64,000 bases of DNA from GMQP-bins7 sp963776565 (lineage in GTDB: Bacteria; Actinomycetota; Thermoleophilia; Gaiellales; Gaiellaceae), in the NCBI GenBank assembly GCA_963776565.1, contig CAVZNF010000011.1, forward strand, positions 124,001 through 188,000, read 5' to 3'. The position numbers and the translations under genes were made by a program. Shown piece after piece: positions 8,719 to 17,361 of the stretch; within the stretch, counting starts at the first letter, position 1; each line of letters opens with the position of its first letter. The notes beneath the pieces are model-generated. The model saw only the letters and a program-made list of their open reading frames with translations. It ran no database searches and was not told the DNA's origin.

Positions 8719-9656
8719 AACGAATCATCGATCGCGGCTAGCGACCGTGGCACTCGCGGCAGGCGGCGCTCGTTGGCTCTGAGCGGCGTCGCGTCCGCCC
8801 GCGAGGCGGAGCCGTACGCGGCTGAGCAGAAGAAGCCTGCCGCCGCTGCCGGCAGAGATCAAGCAACGGAAGCGGCTGGAACATCGCGGTGAAGTGCGAC
8901 TCGCCGCCATTCGGCTACATCGGTGCGCGGAGCCAGAACGCCGGCTTCGACGTCGAGATCGCCAAGCTGGTTCTCGCGCTTCGCGTTCGGCAAGTCGAAC
9001 CGCGTCACGTACACGTGCGTCACGACACCGCGCACGTGAGCCGGCGCTGACCACGGGCCGCGTGGACATGGTCATCGCAACGTTCACCTATACCGCCGAC
9101 CGCGACACGCGGATCGACTTCTCGCGCGCGTACTACAAGGCAACGGGCCGACTGCTCGTTCCGAACAGCCCTCGACCCTCTCGCTCGGGAGTCTCGCCGG
9201 CAAGACGGTCGCCACGACGAGCGGCTCGATCTACGACCGCTGGATGAAGAACTGCTTCAAGGACACGAAGGTCCTCGTCACCGACAGCTTCACGAACGCC
9301 TTGATCGCGTTCCGGGACGGTCGTGCCGACACGCTCATGTGGGACGACACGCGTTCTCCTCGGCATCGCGGCGACGGACCGCAGCTACCAGGCTGACCGA
9401 GCGACCTGTTCCTCGCACTGCCGTACGGCATCGGGATCAAGCAGGGCAACACCGCGCTCAAGGCGTGGGTCAACTCGCGCCTGAACCTCATGAAGAAGCG
9501 TGACCTGTTCTTCCCGATCCTGAAGAACACGGTGCCGCCTGCTCAGGTCGTGCCGTTCTCGAAGAACATCCTGCAGACCGAAGCAAGGCGTTCGGCGTAC
9601 AACCAGGTCGACATCACGACGGATGTGCCCGTAGCGGCGCAACTGCGTCACTGTGA
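8715..9656 (+). pseudogene. Polar amino-acid ABC transporter substrate-binding protein, multiply frameshifted
   Basis: Reading across frames recovers a family-3 periplasmic binding protein: a signal-peptide-like start (RLATVALAAGG), then WNIAVKCDSPPFGYIG, GFDVEIAKL, LTTGRVDMVIATFTYTADR, IDFSRAYY, LAGKTVATTSGSIYDRWM, AFRDGRADTLMWDD and DLFLALPYGIGIKQGN. At least seven frame changes interrupt it, including one within the first ten codons (ATG at 8715 then TAG at codon 9). The protein segments between breaks are otherwise intact and well conserved. Exact amino-acid specificity is not evident. The end is placed at a TGA at 9656 but is uncertain. Confidence 0.75.
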
Positions 9657-9661
9657 AGTGA

Positions 9662-9692
9662 AGGAGCGGCCGCGCACGGCGCGGCCGCTCCT
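9662..9692. terminator. Intercistronic 13-bp perfect hairpin
   Basis: AGGAGCGGCCGCG and its exact reverse complement are separated by a 5-nt loop, between the binding-protein gene and the first permease. There is no T-run after it, so it is more likely an RNA-stabilising or attenuating hairpin that sets a high binding-protein to permease ratio, as is common in ABC importer operons, than a full terminator. Confidence 0.6.
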
Positions 9693-9704
9693 GACCTCAG
9701 CCCG

Positions 9705-10411
9705 GTGACGTACTCGCTCTCGGCTCGATCGTTCCTTCGGACGTCTGGTCGTACGTCACCGAGAACGGCGACGAGCTCGCTGGCGGGCCTCCGCCGCACG
9801 CTCGAGGTCTCGGCCATCGCCATCGCCGGCTCCTTCGTCATCGGGCTCGTCCTGGGCGCGGCGCGCGCCCACCGCGATCCCGGTCATCAGCCAGCTCGCG
9901 GCGATCTACGTCGAGATCATCCGAAACACCCCGATCCTCGTCCAGATCTTCTTTCTGTCTACTTCGCGCTCCCGCAGATCGGCGATCGTCCTCGAGGCGT
10001 TCACGGTCGCCTGGCTCGCCGTGACGATCTGGGGCGGCGCGTTCAACACCGAGAACTTCCGGGCCGGGCTTCGAGGCTGTTCCCGTTCCGGTTCCGTGAG
10101 GCGGGCTTCGCGCTCGGCTTCGGCACGTCTCGCGACGTTCCTGAACGTGACGCTGCCGATCGGCGGGCAGGATCGCGCTGCCGTCCTCGATCAACACCTA
10201 CATCAGCGTGGTCAAGAACACGTCGCTGATGTACGTCATCAGCTACCCGGAGCTGACGACGACGGCGCTCGAAGATCAACGCGCTGACGCTCCAGACGGT
10301 CGAGACGTTCACCACGCTTGCGGTCAGCTACCTCGATGATCGTCTGGACGATGTCGGCGCTCGATCCGAGTCGTCGAGCGTCATCTCGCCTTGCCGGAGG
10401 ACGCGCGATGA
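9705..10411 (+). pseudogene. Polar amino-acid ABC transporter permease 1, multiply frameshifted
   Basis: Composite reading gives a HisM/GlnP-type permease: LRRTLEVSAIAIAGSFVIGL, EIIRNTPILVQIFF, VYFALPQIG, LEAFTVAWLAVTIWGGA, then the family motif region (FREAGFALGFG, NVTLPIGG), NTSLMYVISYPELT and a C-terminal helix ending LALPEDAR-stop. About nine frame changes are needed, near 9881, 9958, 9982, 10067, 10127, 10163, 10272, 10331 and 10369; nearly all are single inserted G or C, for example GGCTTC read as GGGCTTC and CTCATC read as CTCGATC. The GTG start at 9705 and an ATGA overlap with the next gene are retained. Confidence 0.75.
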
Positions 10412-11114
10412 GCTCGAGCTCTCCGGACTGGGCCGAGCGACGTCCGCGCGCTACATGCTCGAGGTGGGGCTGCGCGAGACGCTGCAAGATCGCGGCGCTC
10501 TCGCTCACGGGAAGCACTGATTGATCGGCGTCACGCTCGGCACGCTCCTGACGATCAAGTTCATGCCGTCGCGCGCCCTCATCCGGCTCTACATCGAGGT
10601 GTGGCGCGGGCCTTCCGATTCTCGTCACGCTCTTCCTCATCTTCTTCCGCGCTGCCCAGCAGTCGACCCGAAGCCTGCGAGTTCGACGCGCTCATCGTCG
10701 GGCGCGATCGCGCTGATCGCTCTGGGGAAGCGCGCAGGTGGCCGAGACGACACGCGGGGCGGTGCAGTCGATCCCGCGCGAGCAGCACGAAGCTGCTGTC
10801 CGCGCTCGGCTTCGGCTGGATCGGCCGGCACGCGTTACGTGATCATGCCGCAAGCGCTCCGACGGCTCTTGCCACCGCTCGTCGGACTGCTCGTCAACAT
10901 CATCCAGAACACGACGATCGTCCAGGTGATCGGCGCGCCGGAGCTCCTCGAGTCAGCTGAGCGGCAGGTCGAACGACTCGACGGCTCCGCCGCCGACCGG
11001 GATCGCCGAGATCGATTCGTTCGAGATCTACGGCGACGGTGATGGTGATCTTCTTCTGCATCTCGTTCCCGCTCACGCGGCTCTCGGCATACCTCGAGAA
11101 GCGACTTGCAATAA
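10408..11114 (+). pseudogene. Polar amino-acid ABC transporter permease 2, multiply frameshifted
   Basis: Composite reading gives a second HisQ/GlnP-type permease: YMLEVGLRETLKIAALSLTG, LIGVTLGTLLTIKFMPS, IRLYIEVWRG, AQVAETTRGAVQSIPREQ, SALGFGWIG, RYVIMPQALRRLLPPLVGLL, NIIQNTTIVQVIGAPELLES and SFPLTRLSAYLEKRL. Roughly ten single-base shifts break it, again mostly extra G or C (CTGAAG read as CTGCAAG, CGCGGCCTT as CGCGGGCCTT, GTCGGCGCG as GTCGGGCGCG). The likely natural stop is the TAA at 11112. It overlaps the first permease by 4 bp at its ATG. Confidence 0.72.
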
Positions 11115-11165
11115 GGTTCTCGGCGTGGCAGAAAGCCCGAGATCACCGAAGCCGTCAATGCGCAG

Positions 11166-11528
11166 ATGCCGCTCGGCGCGACGCTGGGCATCAGGACGTT
11201 CGGCGACGCGGAAGAGGTCGACGCGACGCTCGAGTTCTCGCCCGATCTCTGCACGTCCGGGGGTGCGCTGCACGGAGGCGTGCTCATGACGCTTGCCGAC
11301 ACGGCCGGCGCGGTGTGCGCGTTCCTGAACCTGCCGGCCGGAGCGCGGACGGTCACGATCGAATCGAAGACCAACTTCCTCGGCGCGGTTCGGGACGGGA
11401 CGGTGACCGCGCGTGCGCGCCCGCTCCACGTCGGCAAGACGACCATCGTCGTCGAGACTGATGTGCTCGACGCCTCGGGACGGCGCGTAGCCCGAACGAC
11501 CCAGACCCAGGCCGTCCTCGGCGACTGA
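11166..11528 (+). CDS. PaaI-type hotdog-fold thioesterase
   Basis: A 120-aa (from this ATG) acyl-CoA thioesterase-like hotdog protein. The motif SGGALHGGVLMTLADTAGAV matches the HGG...D helix of the PaaI family, where Asp or Glu is catalytic; ESKTNFLGAVRDGTVTARAR follows. The conserved family prefix (ITEAVNAQM) is encoded just upstream in the same frame, so the true start is probably the GTG at 11125 with a one-base shift between. It follows the transporter genes closely and may have been part of that operon. Substrate unknown. Confidence 0.8.
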   Translation: MPLGATLGIRTFGDAEEVDATLEFSPDLCTSGGALHGGVLMTLADTAGAVCAFLNLPAGARTVTIESKTNFLGAVRDGTVTARARPLHVGKTTIVVETDVLDASGRRVARTTQTQAVLGD

Positions 11529-11565
11529 GGGCACCGCGCGGTCGGCGGTATCCTGTCGCGGGCGC

Positions 11566-11639
11566 GGTGGCGGTAGCTCAGTTGGTAGAGCCCCGGGTTG
11601 TGGTCCCGGTGGTCGCGGGTTCGAGTCCCGTCCGCCACC
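11566..11639 (+). tRNA. trnH-GUG: tRNA-His (anticodon GTG)
   Basis: Cloverleaf with the extra G(-1) pairing C73 characteristic of tRNA-His (GGTGGCGG/CCGCCACC), anticodon loop TTGTGGT and T loop GGTTCGAGTCC. No encoded CCA. Confidence 0.95.
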
Positions 11640-11671
11640 CCTAAAGCTGTCCCATCTAGGCTACGGCTCCG

Positions 11672-12004
11672 ATGAGCCGCGAAGGACTGCCTGCTGCGAC
11701 GAGGTTCCTCGTCATCGCTTTGAGCCTGCTCTATGCGCTCGCGGCGGTTGCGGGACCCGTCCTGGTCGACTTCGGCTCGACGCGCGACGTCGTCCTCTGG
11801 ATGGTCTTGCTGCTGTGCGGAGCGGCGTTCTTGCTCGTCGGTCAGCTGCTCACGCCACCCGGCACGCTCTCGGCGCTGCTGGTCTCGATCGGGGCCGTGC
11901 TCGGAGGGCTGCCACTCTTCTGGACGCTGCTCGTCCCGGTCGCCGTCGCGGCGGTCATCGCCTGCAGCATCGCTCTCGCGCGGCGCGACGCAGCTCCCGC
12001 CTGA
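11672..12004 (+). CDS. Small three-helix membrane protein
   Basis: A 110-aa hydrophobic protein with about four helices (roughly residues 11-31, 40-60, 65-82 and 84-103) and an Arg-rich end. The stop codon shares a base with the start of the following oxidoreductase (TGATG), so the two are probably co-translated. No family recognised; it could anchor or accompany the oxidase, but that is inference from spacing only. Confidence 0.6.
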   Translation: MSREGLPAATRFLVIALSLLYALAAVAGPVLVDFGSTRDVVLWMVLLLCGAAFLLVGQLLTPPGTLSALLVSIGAVLGGLPLFWTLLVPVAVAAVIACSIALARRDAAPA

Positions 12005-13384
12005 TGCGTCACACCCGAACCGGCTGGTGGCTGGAGGAGGCAGGAGACGTCACGCCTCGTCCTCCGCTCGAAGGCGACGCCCGGGCCGACGTCGTCGTTG
12101 TCGGCGGCGGGTACCTCGGCCTCTGGACGGCCTGGCAGCTCCGCGAGCTCGAGCCCGAGCTGGACGTGCTGGTGCTCGAGGCCGGCGTCTGCGGACACGG
12201 GCCGAGCGGACGGAACGGCGGCTTCTGCGAGACGCTCTGGGGCGATGCGCCGGCGCTGCGCGAGAAGGCGGGAGACGCAGCGGCGCTCGCCGTCTGCCGT
12301 GCGTCCGAGGACGCGGTGCGTGGAGTCGGCGCGTGGTGCGACGCCAACGACGTCGACGCCTGGTTCCGCGAAGCGCCGATGCTCCGGGTCGCGACCACGG
12401 AGTCGCAGCTCGGATCGTGGGACGAGACCGTACGAGCCGCCGCCGCTCTTGGGGCTCCGGAGGAAGTCGTGTCGATGTCGGCCGACGACGTGCGGGCGCG
12501 TTGCGCGTCGCCGCTCTTCCTCGGCGGCGAGCTGTATCGCCTCAACGCGACCGTCCAGCCGGCGCGGCTCGCGCTCGGCCTCCGCACGCGCGTTCTCGAG
12601 CGAGGCATCCGCGTGCATGAGCGGACGGAGGTCACGCGGCTTTCACGAGACGGGAGCGTCGAGACGCGAACGGGTCGCGTGCGCGCGGGCGTCGGCCGTG
12701 CTGGCCGTCAACTCGGCTGCGGCGAGATTCCCCGGCTACCGGCTCTCGCTCGCACTCGCGTCGAGCCACATCGTTCTCACGGAGCCGATCCCGGACGTGC
12801 TCGACGAGCTCGGCTGGACGGGCGGCGAGGCGATCGTCGACAGCCGCAGACTCGTGCACTACATGCGGACGACGCGCGACGGCCGGATCGCCTTCGGCTG
12901 GGGCGGCGGCGCGATGGGGTTCGCGGGACGCGTCTCCGACCGGATGGAGCTCGACCGCGGCGTCATCGCCTCGGCGCGCAAGAGCCTCACACGCTTCTTC
13001 CCGCAGACGCGCGGACGCGAGGTGACGCACGCCTGGGGCGGGCCGATCGACGTCTCCCCCACGCACCTGCCGATCTTCGGCAGCCGCGGGCGAGTCCACC
13101 ACGGCTTCGGGTTCACCGGAAACGGCGTCGGGCCGACGTACCTCGGCGGAGAGATCCTCGCGCGACTCGCGCTCGACCGCCGCGACGAGCGCACGCGACT
13201 CGCGATCGTCGAGCCCGGCCGCAAGCTCTTCCCGCCGGAGCCGTTCCGCTACGCAGGTGGAGCGCTCATCCGGCGTGCGCTGATCGCGAAGGACGCGGCC
13301 GAGGACGAGGGCAGGGAGCCGAACGCGCCGACTCGCCTCGTCGCCTCACTCCCGCAGCGACTCGGGCTTCGCCTTCCGCGCTAG
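12004..13384 (+). CDS. FAD-dependent amino-acid/amine oxidase, DadA/PuuB-like (frameshifted)
   Basis: A roughly 460-aa flavoprotein of the glycine/D-amino-acid oxidase superfamily, close in layout to gamma-glutamylputrescine oxidase. The FAD motif is VVVVGGGYLGLWTAWQL at about residue 30, followed by GPSGRNGGF, typical of this group. An extra G at about 12691 breaks the frame inside the segment that should read AGSAVLAVNSAAA; the second frame then continues through HIVLTEP, WGGPIDVSPTHLPIFG and FTGNGVGPTYLGG to TAG at 13384. Except at that point the protein is complete. It is convergent with, and overlaps by 4 bp, the secreted-protein gene. Confidence 0.82.
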
Positions 13385-14820
13385 GAGGACTTGAGCGACA
13401 CGTCGTCGACCTGGGCCTTCGTGCCCGCGACGAGCGACGCCACGATCTCGACGCTGAGCGAGGTGCCTCCTGAAGCGGCGCCGCTCGGCACCGTGAGCTG
13501 CCGCCAGGTGCCGTCTCCGGTGAGCGTGACCACGCTCGAGCGAATCACGGTCGCGCCGCTGAGCTCGCGTAGCCGGAGCGTGACCGTGCGTCCCGCCGGC
13601 GCGCGCACCCAGGCCGACGCGGTGTAGATCGCGCCGGTCGTCGTCGAGGCCACGGTGTTCGTCGAGTCGTCGAGGGTCGCGTCTCCCGTCCTGGTGCGAC
13701 CGAGCTCCGCCGAGCAGGAGCCACCGTGAGCGACGGTGCAGACACGCGTTGCCGTCGTACGCTTGTTGCTCCACTTCCAGCCGGCGAGGCTCGTCTCGAA
13801 GCCGCCGTTGGACACCAGCTCGACGGGTGAGGGCGGTGGCGGCGGTGGCGGAGGCGTTGCGCCGGCGACGGCGTACGAGGTGTTCGACACCTTCAGGCTG
13901 GAAACGTCGACGGCCTCGAATGCCGAGCCGGGCACTGCCTTCAAGAGGTTGAGGTCGGAGTTGTTCCAGCCGGAATCCGGCGCACCGCTCATGAAGAGCG
14001 ACGAGCCGTTGTCGGCGAGCACCATCCCGTGCTTCTTGAGCGCACGCAGGATCACCTGGTTCTGGGCCGAGAAGCCGCTGATGTCGTAGCCCGCCTTGAG
14101 CCGGAACCAGGCGCCCATGGGCGGGTCGGCAGAGCCACCGCTCCCCGCCTTGTGGCTCGCCGGCCAGACGTACGCGTTGGCCGTCCTCGGAGCGGTGAAG
14201 CGGATCACGTGGTCGATCTCGCCCGACGCCACCTCGTCGTAGCGGACGAGCCCCGGCAGGATCGGAAGGCCGGCGGCATCGCCGGACGTCCACCCGAGCG
14301 GACGCATCGCATTCGAGCTCATGTCCCATGTCGCGCCCGAGCCCGCCGTCCACGACGCGCCGCCCGAGTGCGGATACGCGCTGTAGAGCTCCCACAGACG
14401 GCACGCGTCACGATCGACGATCAGCACGTGGCGGTCGCCGGTCGAGCTCGAGCCGCCCTCGATGGGCGCGTTCGGCGGCACCGGATACGGGCCGGGGTCA
14501 CTCTCGTCCGCGTAACTGAAAGACACCGGCACACGCGCCTGGCTGCCCGGCACGGTCGTGTACGGGATGCCGATCGGCCCGCCGTCCCACGTGCCGGAGC
14601 CGAAGTCCGCCTTGAGTCCCGCCGTCGCGCCGATGCTCGAAATCCACGCCGCCGACTGTGCGTGGACGGGAAGGCCCGAGACGTCGGCGTGCCAGAAGGA
14701 ATCGGCCGGCGTCATCGGGCACGAAGGTGCTCCGGGCACGGGCTTACCCTGAGCCGCTGCCGTGGTCACGAGGAAGACGACGAGCAGCAGCCAGAGGCTC
14801 ATCCGGCGGACGACGGCCAC
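13381..14820 (-). CDS. Secreted protein with polyproline linker and carbohydrate-binding-like C-terminal domain
   Basis: A 479-aa exported protein. A signal peptide (MSLWLLLVVFLVTTAAAQG) precedes an uncharacterised domain of about 300 residues containing DRHVLIVDRDACRLWELY, GATWDMSSNAMRPLGWTSGD and GEIDHVIRFTA. A run of eight prolines near residue 325 links this to a C-terminal beta-sandwich (VSNGGFETSLAGWKWSN to the end) like carbohydrate-binding modules of the CBM4/9 type. The N-terminal domain occurs in other secreted actinobacterial and environmental proteins, but I know no activity for it. Extracellular polymer binding or processing is a reasonable inference. Confidence 0.75.
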   Translation of the reverse strand: MAVVRRMSLWLLLVVFLVTTAAAQGKPVPGAPSCPMTPADSFWHADVSGLPVHAQSAAWISSIGATAGLKADFGSGTWDGGPIGIPYTTVPGSQARVPVSFSYADESDPGPYPVPPNAPIEGGSSSTGDRHVLIVDRDACRLWELYSAYPHSGGASWTAGSGATWDMSSNAMRPLGWTSGDAAGLPILPGLVRYDEVASGEIDHVIRFTAPRTANAYVWPASHKAGSGGSADPPMGAWFRLKAGYDISGFSAQNQVILRALKKHGMVLADNGSSLFMSGAPDSGWNNSDLNLLKAVPGSAFEAVDVSSLKVSNTSYAVAGATPPPPPPPPSPVELVSNGGFETSLAGWKWSNKRTTATRVCTVAHGGSCSAELGRTRTGDATLDDSTNTVASTTTGAIYTASAWVRAPAGRTVTLRLRELSGATVIRSSVVTLTGDGTWRQLTVPSGAASGGTSLSVEIVASLVAGTKAQVDDVSLKSS

Positions 14821-14901
14821 CGTCGGACACTAGGACGGAGGTTGACGGCTGGGTATCGCTCGAAAAGGGTGGCCCGAGCGAGAAGCGGCCACCGCGGCTG
14901 C

Positions 14902-15603
14902 TCACATGCAGATCCACCCGCCGTCGACCGTGAGGTTGATGCCGTTGACCCCTGTGTTCTCGAGCAGGAAGCGAGCTGCACTCATGGACTCCGACATCGT
15001 CACGAGGCGCCCGATCGGCGTACGCTCGACGAGTGCCTTGTGGCGCTCGGGGGGCATGTCGCGCCACTGCGGGCTGTCGCCCACGATCCCGTTGTGGATC
15101 GCATTCACGCGGATCGGGGCGAGTTCGATCACAAGGGTGCGCACGAGGCTCGTCACTCCGCCGTTCACCGTCGTCACCGTCGTCGAGCCGGGATAGGGCC
15201 GATCGCGCGCGAGGCCGCCGTAGATGAGAATCGAGGAGTCGTCGCGAAGCTGCGGCAGCAGCACGTGAATCACCTCGGTGTAGCCGACGAGCTTCATCGT
15301 CACGAGCCGCAGCGCCGCGTCGATCTTGTACTCGCGGACACTGTTGACGTCACGCTCGATCGCGGCGAGAACGAGGTGGTCGACCTCGCCGACGCTTTCG
15401 AGGGCGCCGGCGATCATGTGCGGGTCGGCGAGGTCGAACCCGATTCCTCGCGTCGCGCCACCGATCTCGCTCGCGGCCGCTTCCGCCCGGGCCTGGTCCC
15501 TGCCGGTCACGATCACATCACGACCTTCGTCGGCATAGGACTGAGCGAGCTCGCGGCCGAGCCCTTGCGTCCCACCGACCACGACGACGCTGCCGTTGGC
15601 CAT
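14902..15603 (-). CDS. Short-chain dehydrogenase/reductase-like protein lacking the YxxxK motif
   Basis: A 233-aa Rossmann protein with the SDR cofactor motif GGTQGLG (10-16) and the C-terminal INLTVDGGW of the classical family. The catalytic positions are not conserved: where Tyr-x-x-x-Lys should be, the sequence reads TVTTVNGGV (Val143 and Asn147), and the Ser position in ILIYGG is Gly. It may bind a nucleotide without normal oxidoreductase chemistry. It has a clear ribosome-binding site (AAAGGAG) and follows the amidohydrolase gene after a strong hairpin, so the two are probably one operon. Confidence 0.8.
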   Translation of the reverse strand: MANGSVVVVGGTQGLGRELAQSYADEGRDVIVTGRDQARAEAAASEIGGATRGIGFDLADPHMIAGALESVGEVDHLVLAAIERDVNSVREYKIDAALRLVTMKLVGYTEVIHVLLPQLRDDSSILIYGGLARDRPYPGSTTVTTVNGGVTSLVRTLVIELAPIRVNAIHNGIVGDSPQWRDMPPERHKALVERTPIGRLVTMSESMSAARFLLENTGVNGINLTVDGGWICM

Positions 15604-15629
15604 TCCCTGGCTCCTTTCGCGCTGGTGAA

Positions 15630-15664
15630 AGGGCCCGGCGCGCGCATCGCGCGGGCCGGGCCCT
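15630..15664. terminator. Strong GC hairpin between amidohydrolase and SDR genes
   Basis: Two 15-nt arms (AGGGCCCGGCGCGCG and its near-exact complement, one mismatch) flank a 5-nt loop. It lies 11 bp after the amidohydrolase stop and just before the SDR ribosome-binding site. No T-run follows on the minus strand, so partial termination or mRNA-end protection is more likely than complete termination. Confidence 0.6.
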
Positions 15665-15675
15665 GGTGCTTCCGC

Positions 15676-17043
15676 TTAGATCGCTGCCGCCGACGCGGTC
15701 GCCCATTCGGGCAGGAGCCCGCCCTCACCGAGGATGTGGTTCCTCGACTCGTCGAGCTGCCTGAACGTCTTCTCGAGATCGGCACCGACGAGCTGTCCGT
15801 GGCGCTTCACAGCGTTGCCGGCGACGAAGACCGAGTCCACGTTCGACGTGTCGGAGAAGACGACGATGGTCCCGAGCGGATCGACCATCGGGGCCGTGTT
15901 GATCGCGTTGACGTTCAGCAGGACGACGTCGGCCTGCTTGCCAGGTGTGAGCGAGCCGACCCTGTCCTCGAGCATGATCGAGCGCGCTCCGTCGATCGTC
16001 GCGAACTCGAGCACGTCCCTGTGCGTGAGCTGCGGCGCGAAGGCGATGTCCGGCGTGTCGGTGAACTCGAGGATCCGGTCGTAGGCGAGTGCCGTCCGCA
16101 TCTGGGTGAACATCTCGCCCGGCACGCTCGAGACCACGTCGACGCTCAGAGAGGGCCGAACACCGCGAGACAGCATCTTCCCGGTCGGGGGCGGCCCGTG
16201 ACCCATCAGCATCTCGACGTACGGCGCGATCGACGCTTTGCCGCCTGACTCCGCGATCCAGTCGAGCTCCTCGTCGGTCAGATCGGTCATGTGGATGTAG
16301 CAGACGTCCGGACCCATCAGCCCGAGGTCGTGCATCGCCTTCACCGGCGTGTAGTGCAGGTTGTGGAGGCGCATGCCGACGTGCACGCTGATCAGGATCC
16401 CGAGCTCGCGCGCGAGCGCCCAGTCGTGCTTCGCGACGTCGTCGTTGACGTTCCCGGGCTGGCGAGCTGCCATGGCGAGGGTGATGAGGCCTTCGTCGGA
16501 CGAGAAGTACGTCTCGCGAATACGCCGGATGTCCTCGGGGTGGTTCAGCTCGCTCAGCATCCACCACTCTCCACCGGTCGGCATGCCGTGCGCGTAGACG
16601 GCGCGGATGCCTGCGTCCTTGAGCCCCTGGATCGCGGCATCGGAGTGGTCGGGTGTATTGCTGATGTGCGACCAGTCGAGCAGCGTCGTCACGCCGCCGT
16701 TCAATGCCTCGAGCGCGCCGGCGTAGTCGCCGATGTGCACGTCCTCCGGGCGGTAGAAGCCGCCGACCTGGCCGAGCATCACCGCGAAGTAGTGGTCGAG
16801 CGTGCAGGAAGGCAGCACGCCGCGCACAGGCGTCTGCCAGGTATGACGGTGCGTGTCCACGAACCCCGGCATGACGATCATTCCCGACGCGTCGATCTCC
16901 TCGGCGTCCGATACGCCGAGGTCTGGACCGACGTCCACGATGACGCCGTCCTCGACGAGGACTTCGCCGTTCGGGATCTCGCCGATGTCGGGGTCCATCG
17001 AGACGACGAACCCGTTCCGGAAAACGAGGCGCTGCGAACTCAT
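15676..17043 (-). CDS. Amidohydrolase-superfamily deaminase/chlorohydrolase-like enzyme
   Basis: A 455-aa metal-dependent hydrolase of the ATZ/TRZ/8-oxoguanine-deaminase group. The first metal motif is GFVDTHRHTWQ (HxH) near residue 60; a later ligand His is in LISVHVGM, a second His in CYIHMTDL, and the metal Asp in LSVDVVSS. The N- and C-terminal parts form the composite beta-domain typical of the family (GFVVSMDPDIGEIPNGEVLV, LTPGKQADVVLLN). A ribosome-binding site AAGGAGAG fixes the ATG at 17043. It is divergent from the sugar-type ABC importer, suggesting that the imported compound is deaminated or hydrolysed here. Substrate unknown. Confidence 0.85.
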   Translation of the reverse strand: MSSQRLVFRNGFVVSMDPDIGEIPNGEVLVEDGVIVDVGPDLGVSDAEEIDASGMIVMPGFVDTHRHTWQTPVRGVLPSCTLDHYFAVMLGQVGGFYRPEDVHIGDYAGALEALNGGVTTLLDWSHISNTPDHSDAAIQGLKDAGIRAVYAHGMPTGGEWWMLSELNHPEDIRRIRETYFSSDEGLITLAMAARQPGNVNDDVAKHDWALARELGILISVHVGMRLHNLHYTPVKAMHDLGLMGPDVCYIHMTDLTDEELDWIAESGGKASIAPYVEMLMGHGPPPTGKMLSRGVRPSLSVDVVSSVPGEMFTQMRTALAYDRILEFTDTPDIAFAPQLTHRDVLEFATIDGARSIMLEDRVGSLTPGKQADVVLLNVNAINTAPMVDPLGTIVVFSDTSNVDSVFVAGNAVKRHGQLVGADLEKTFRQLDESRNHILGEGGLLPEWATASAAAI

Positions 17044-17361
17044 GCCACTCTCCTTGGCCGGCGGAACATCGATGTCGCGTCAGCGCTCGGAATGCCCGCC
17101 TGCGGCAGGCCGCGTCGCGCTGCCGGATGTACAGCGAGCATAAACACCGCGGCGACGGGGAGTCAACCGCTTCCGAGTCCAGTCTCGCCCGTGTTGAAGA
17201 GGGTTGATGCGGTCTAACCCACCTTTCGGCACGCCGGAGGTCGGGTGGACGTTGCGCGCCGTGCGTTCGGTCACGGTTGACACTTCCCGCCCGAGGTGCG
17301 CAGAATGGAAACCTGATCGCGGCCGGCTCTTCACCGTTTCGCCGCTCTGGATCGAGAGTCC
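17044..17361. other. Divergent intergenic region, amidohydrolase / ABC importer
   Basis: About 318 bp without a convincing gene. It must carry promoters for both directions. No clear palindrome or riboswitch-like structure was seen. Confidence 0.5.

Noticed and set aside
9662..9692. The hairpin as evidence of a mobile-element end
   Set aside because: No transposase, target duplication or second copy is visible; an intercistronic RNA hairpin is simpler.
8299..11114. Programmed frameshifting as explanation of the broken transporter
   Set aside because: There are about twenty shifts in varied contexts without slippery heptamers; that is not how known programmed frameshifts occur.
14029..16248. 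739-codon plus-strand frame over the secreted protein, SDR and amidohydrolase genes
   Set aside because: Antisense shadow; protein is His/Arg/Asp-rich with no recognisable fold, whereas three real genes lie on the other strand.
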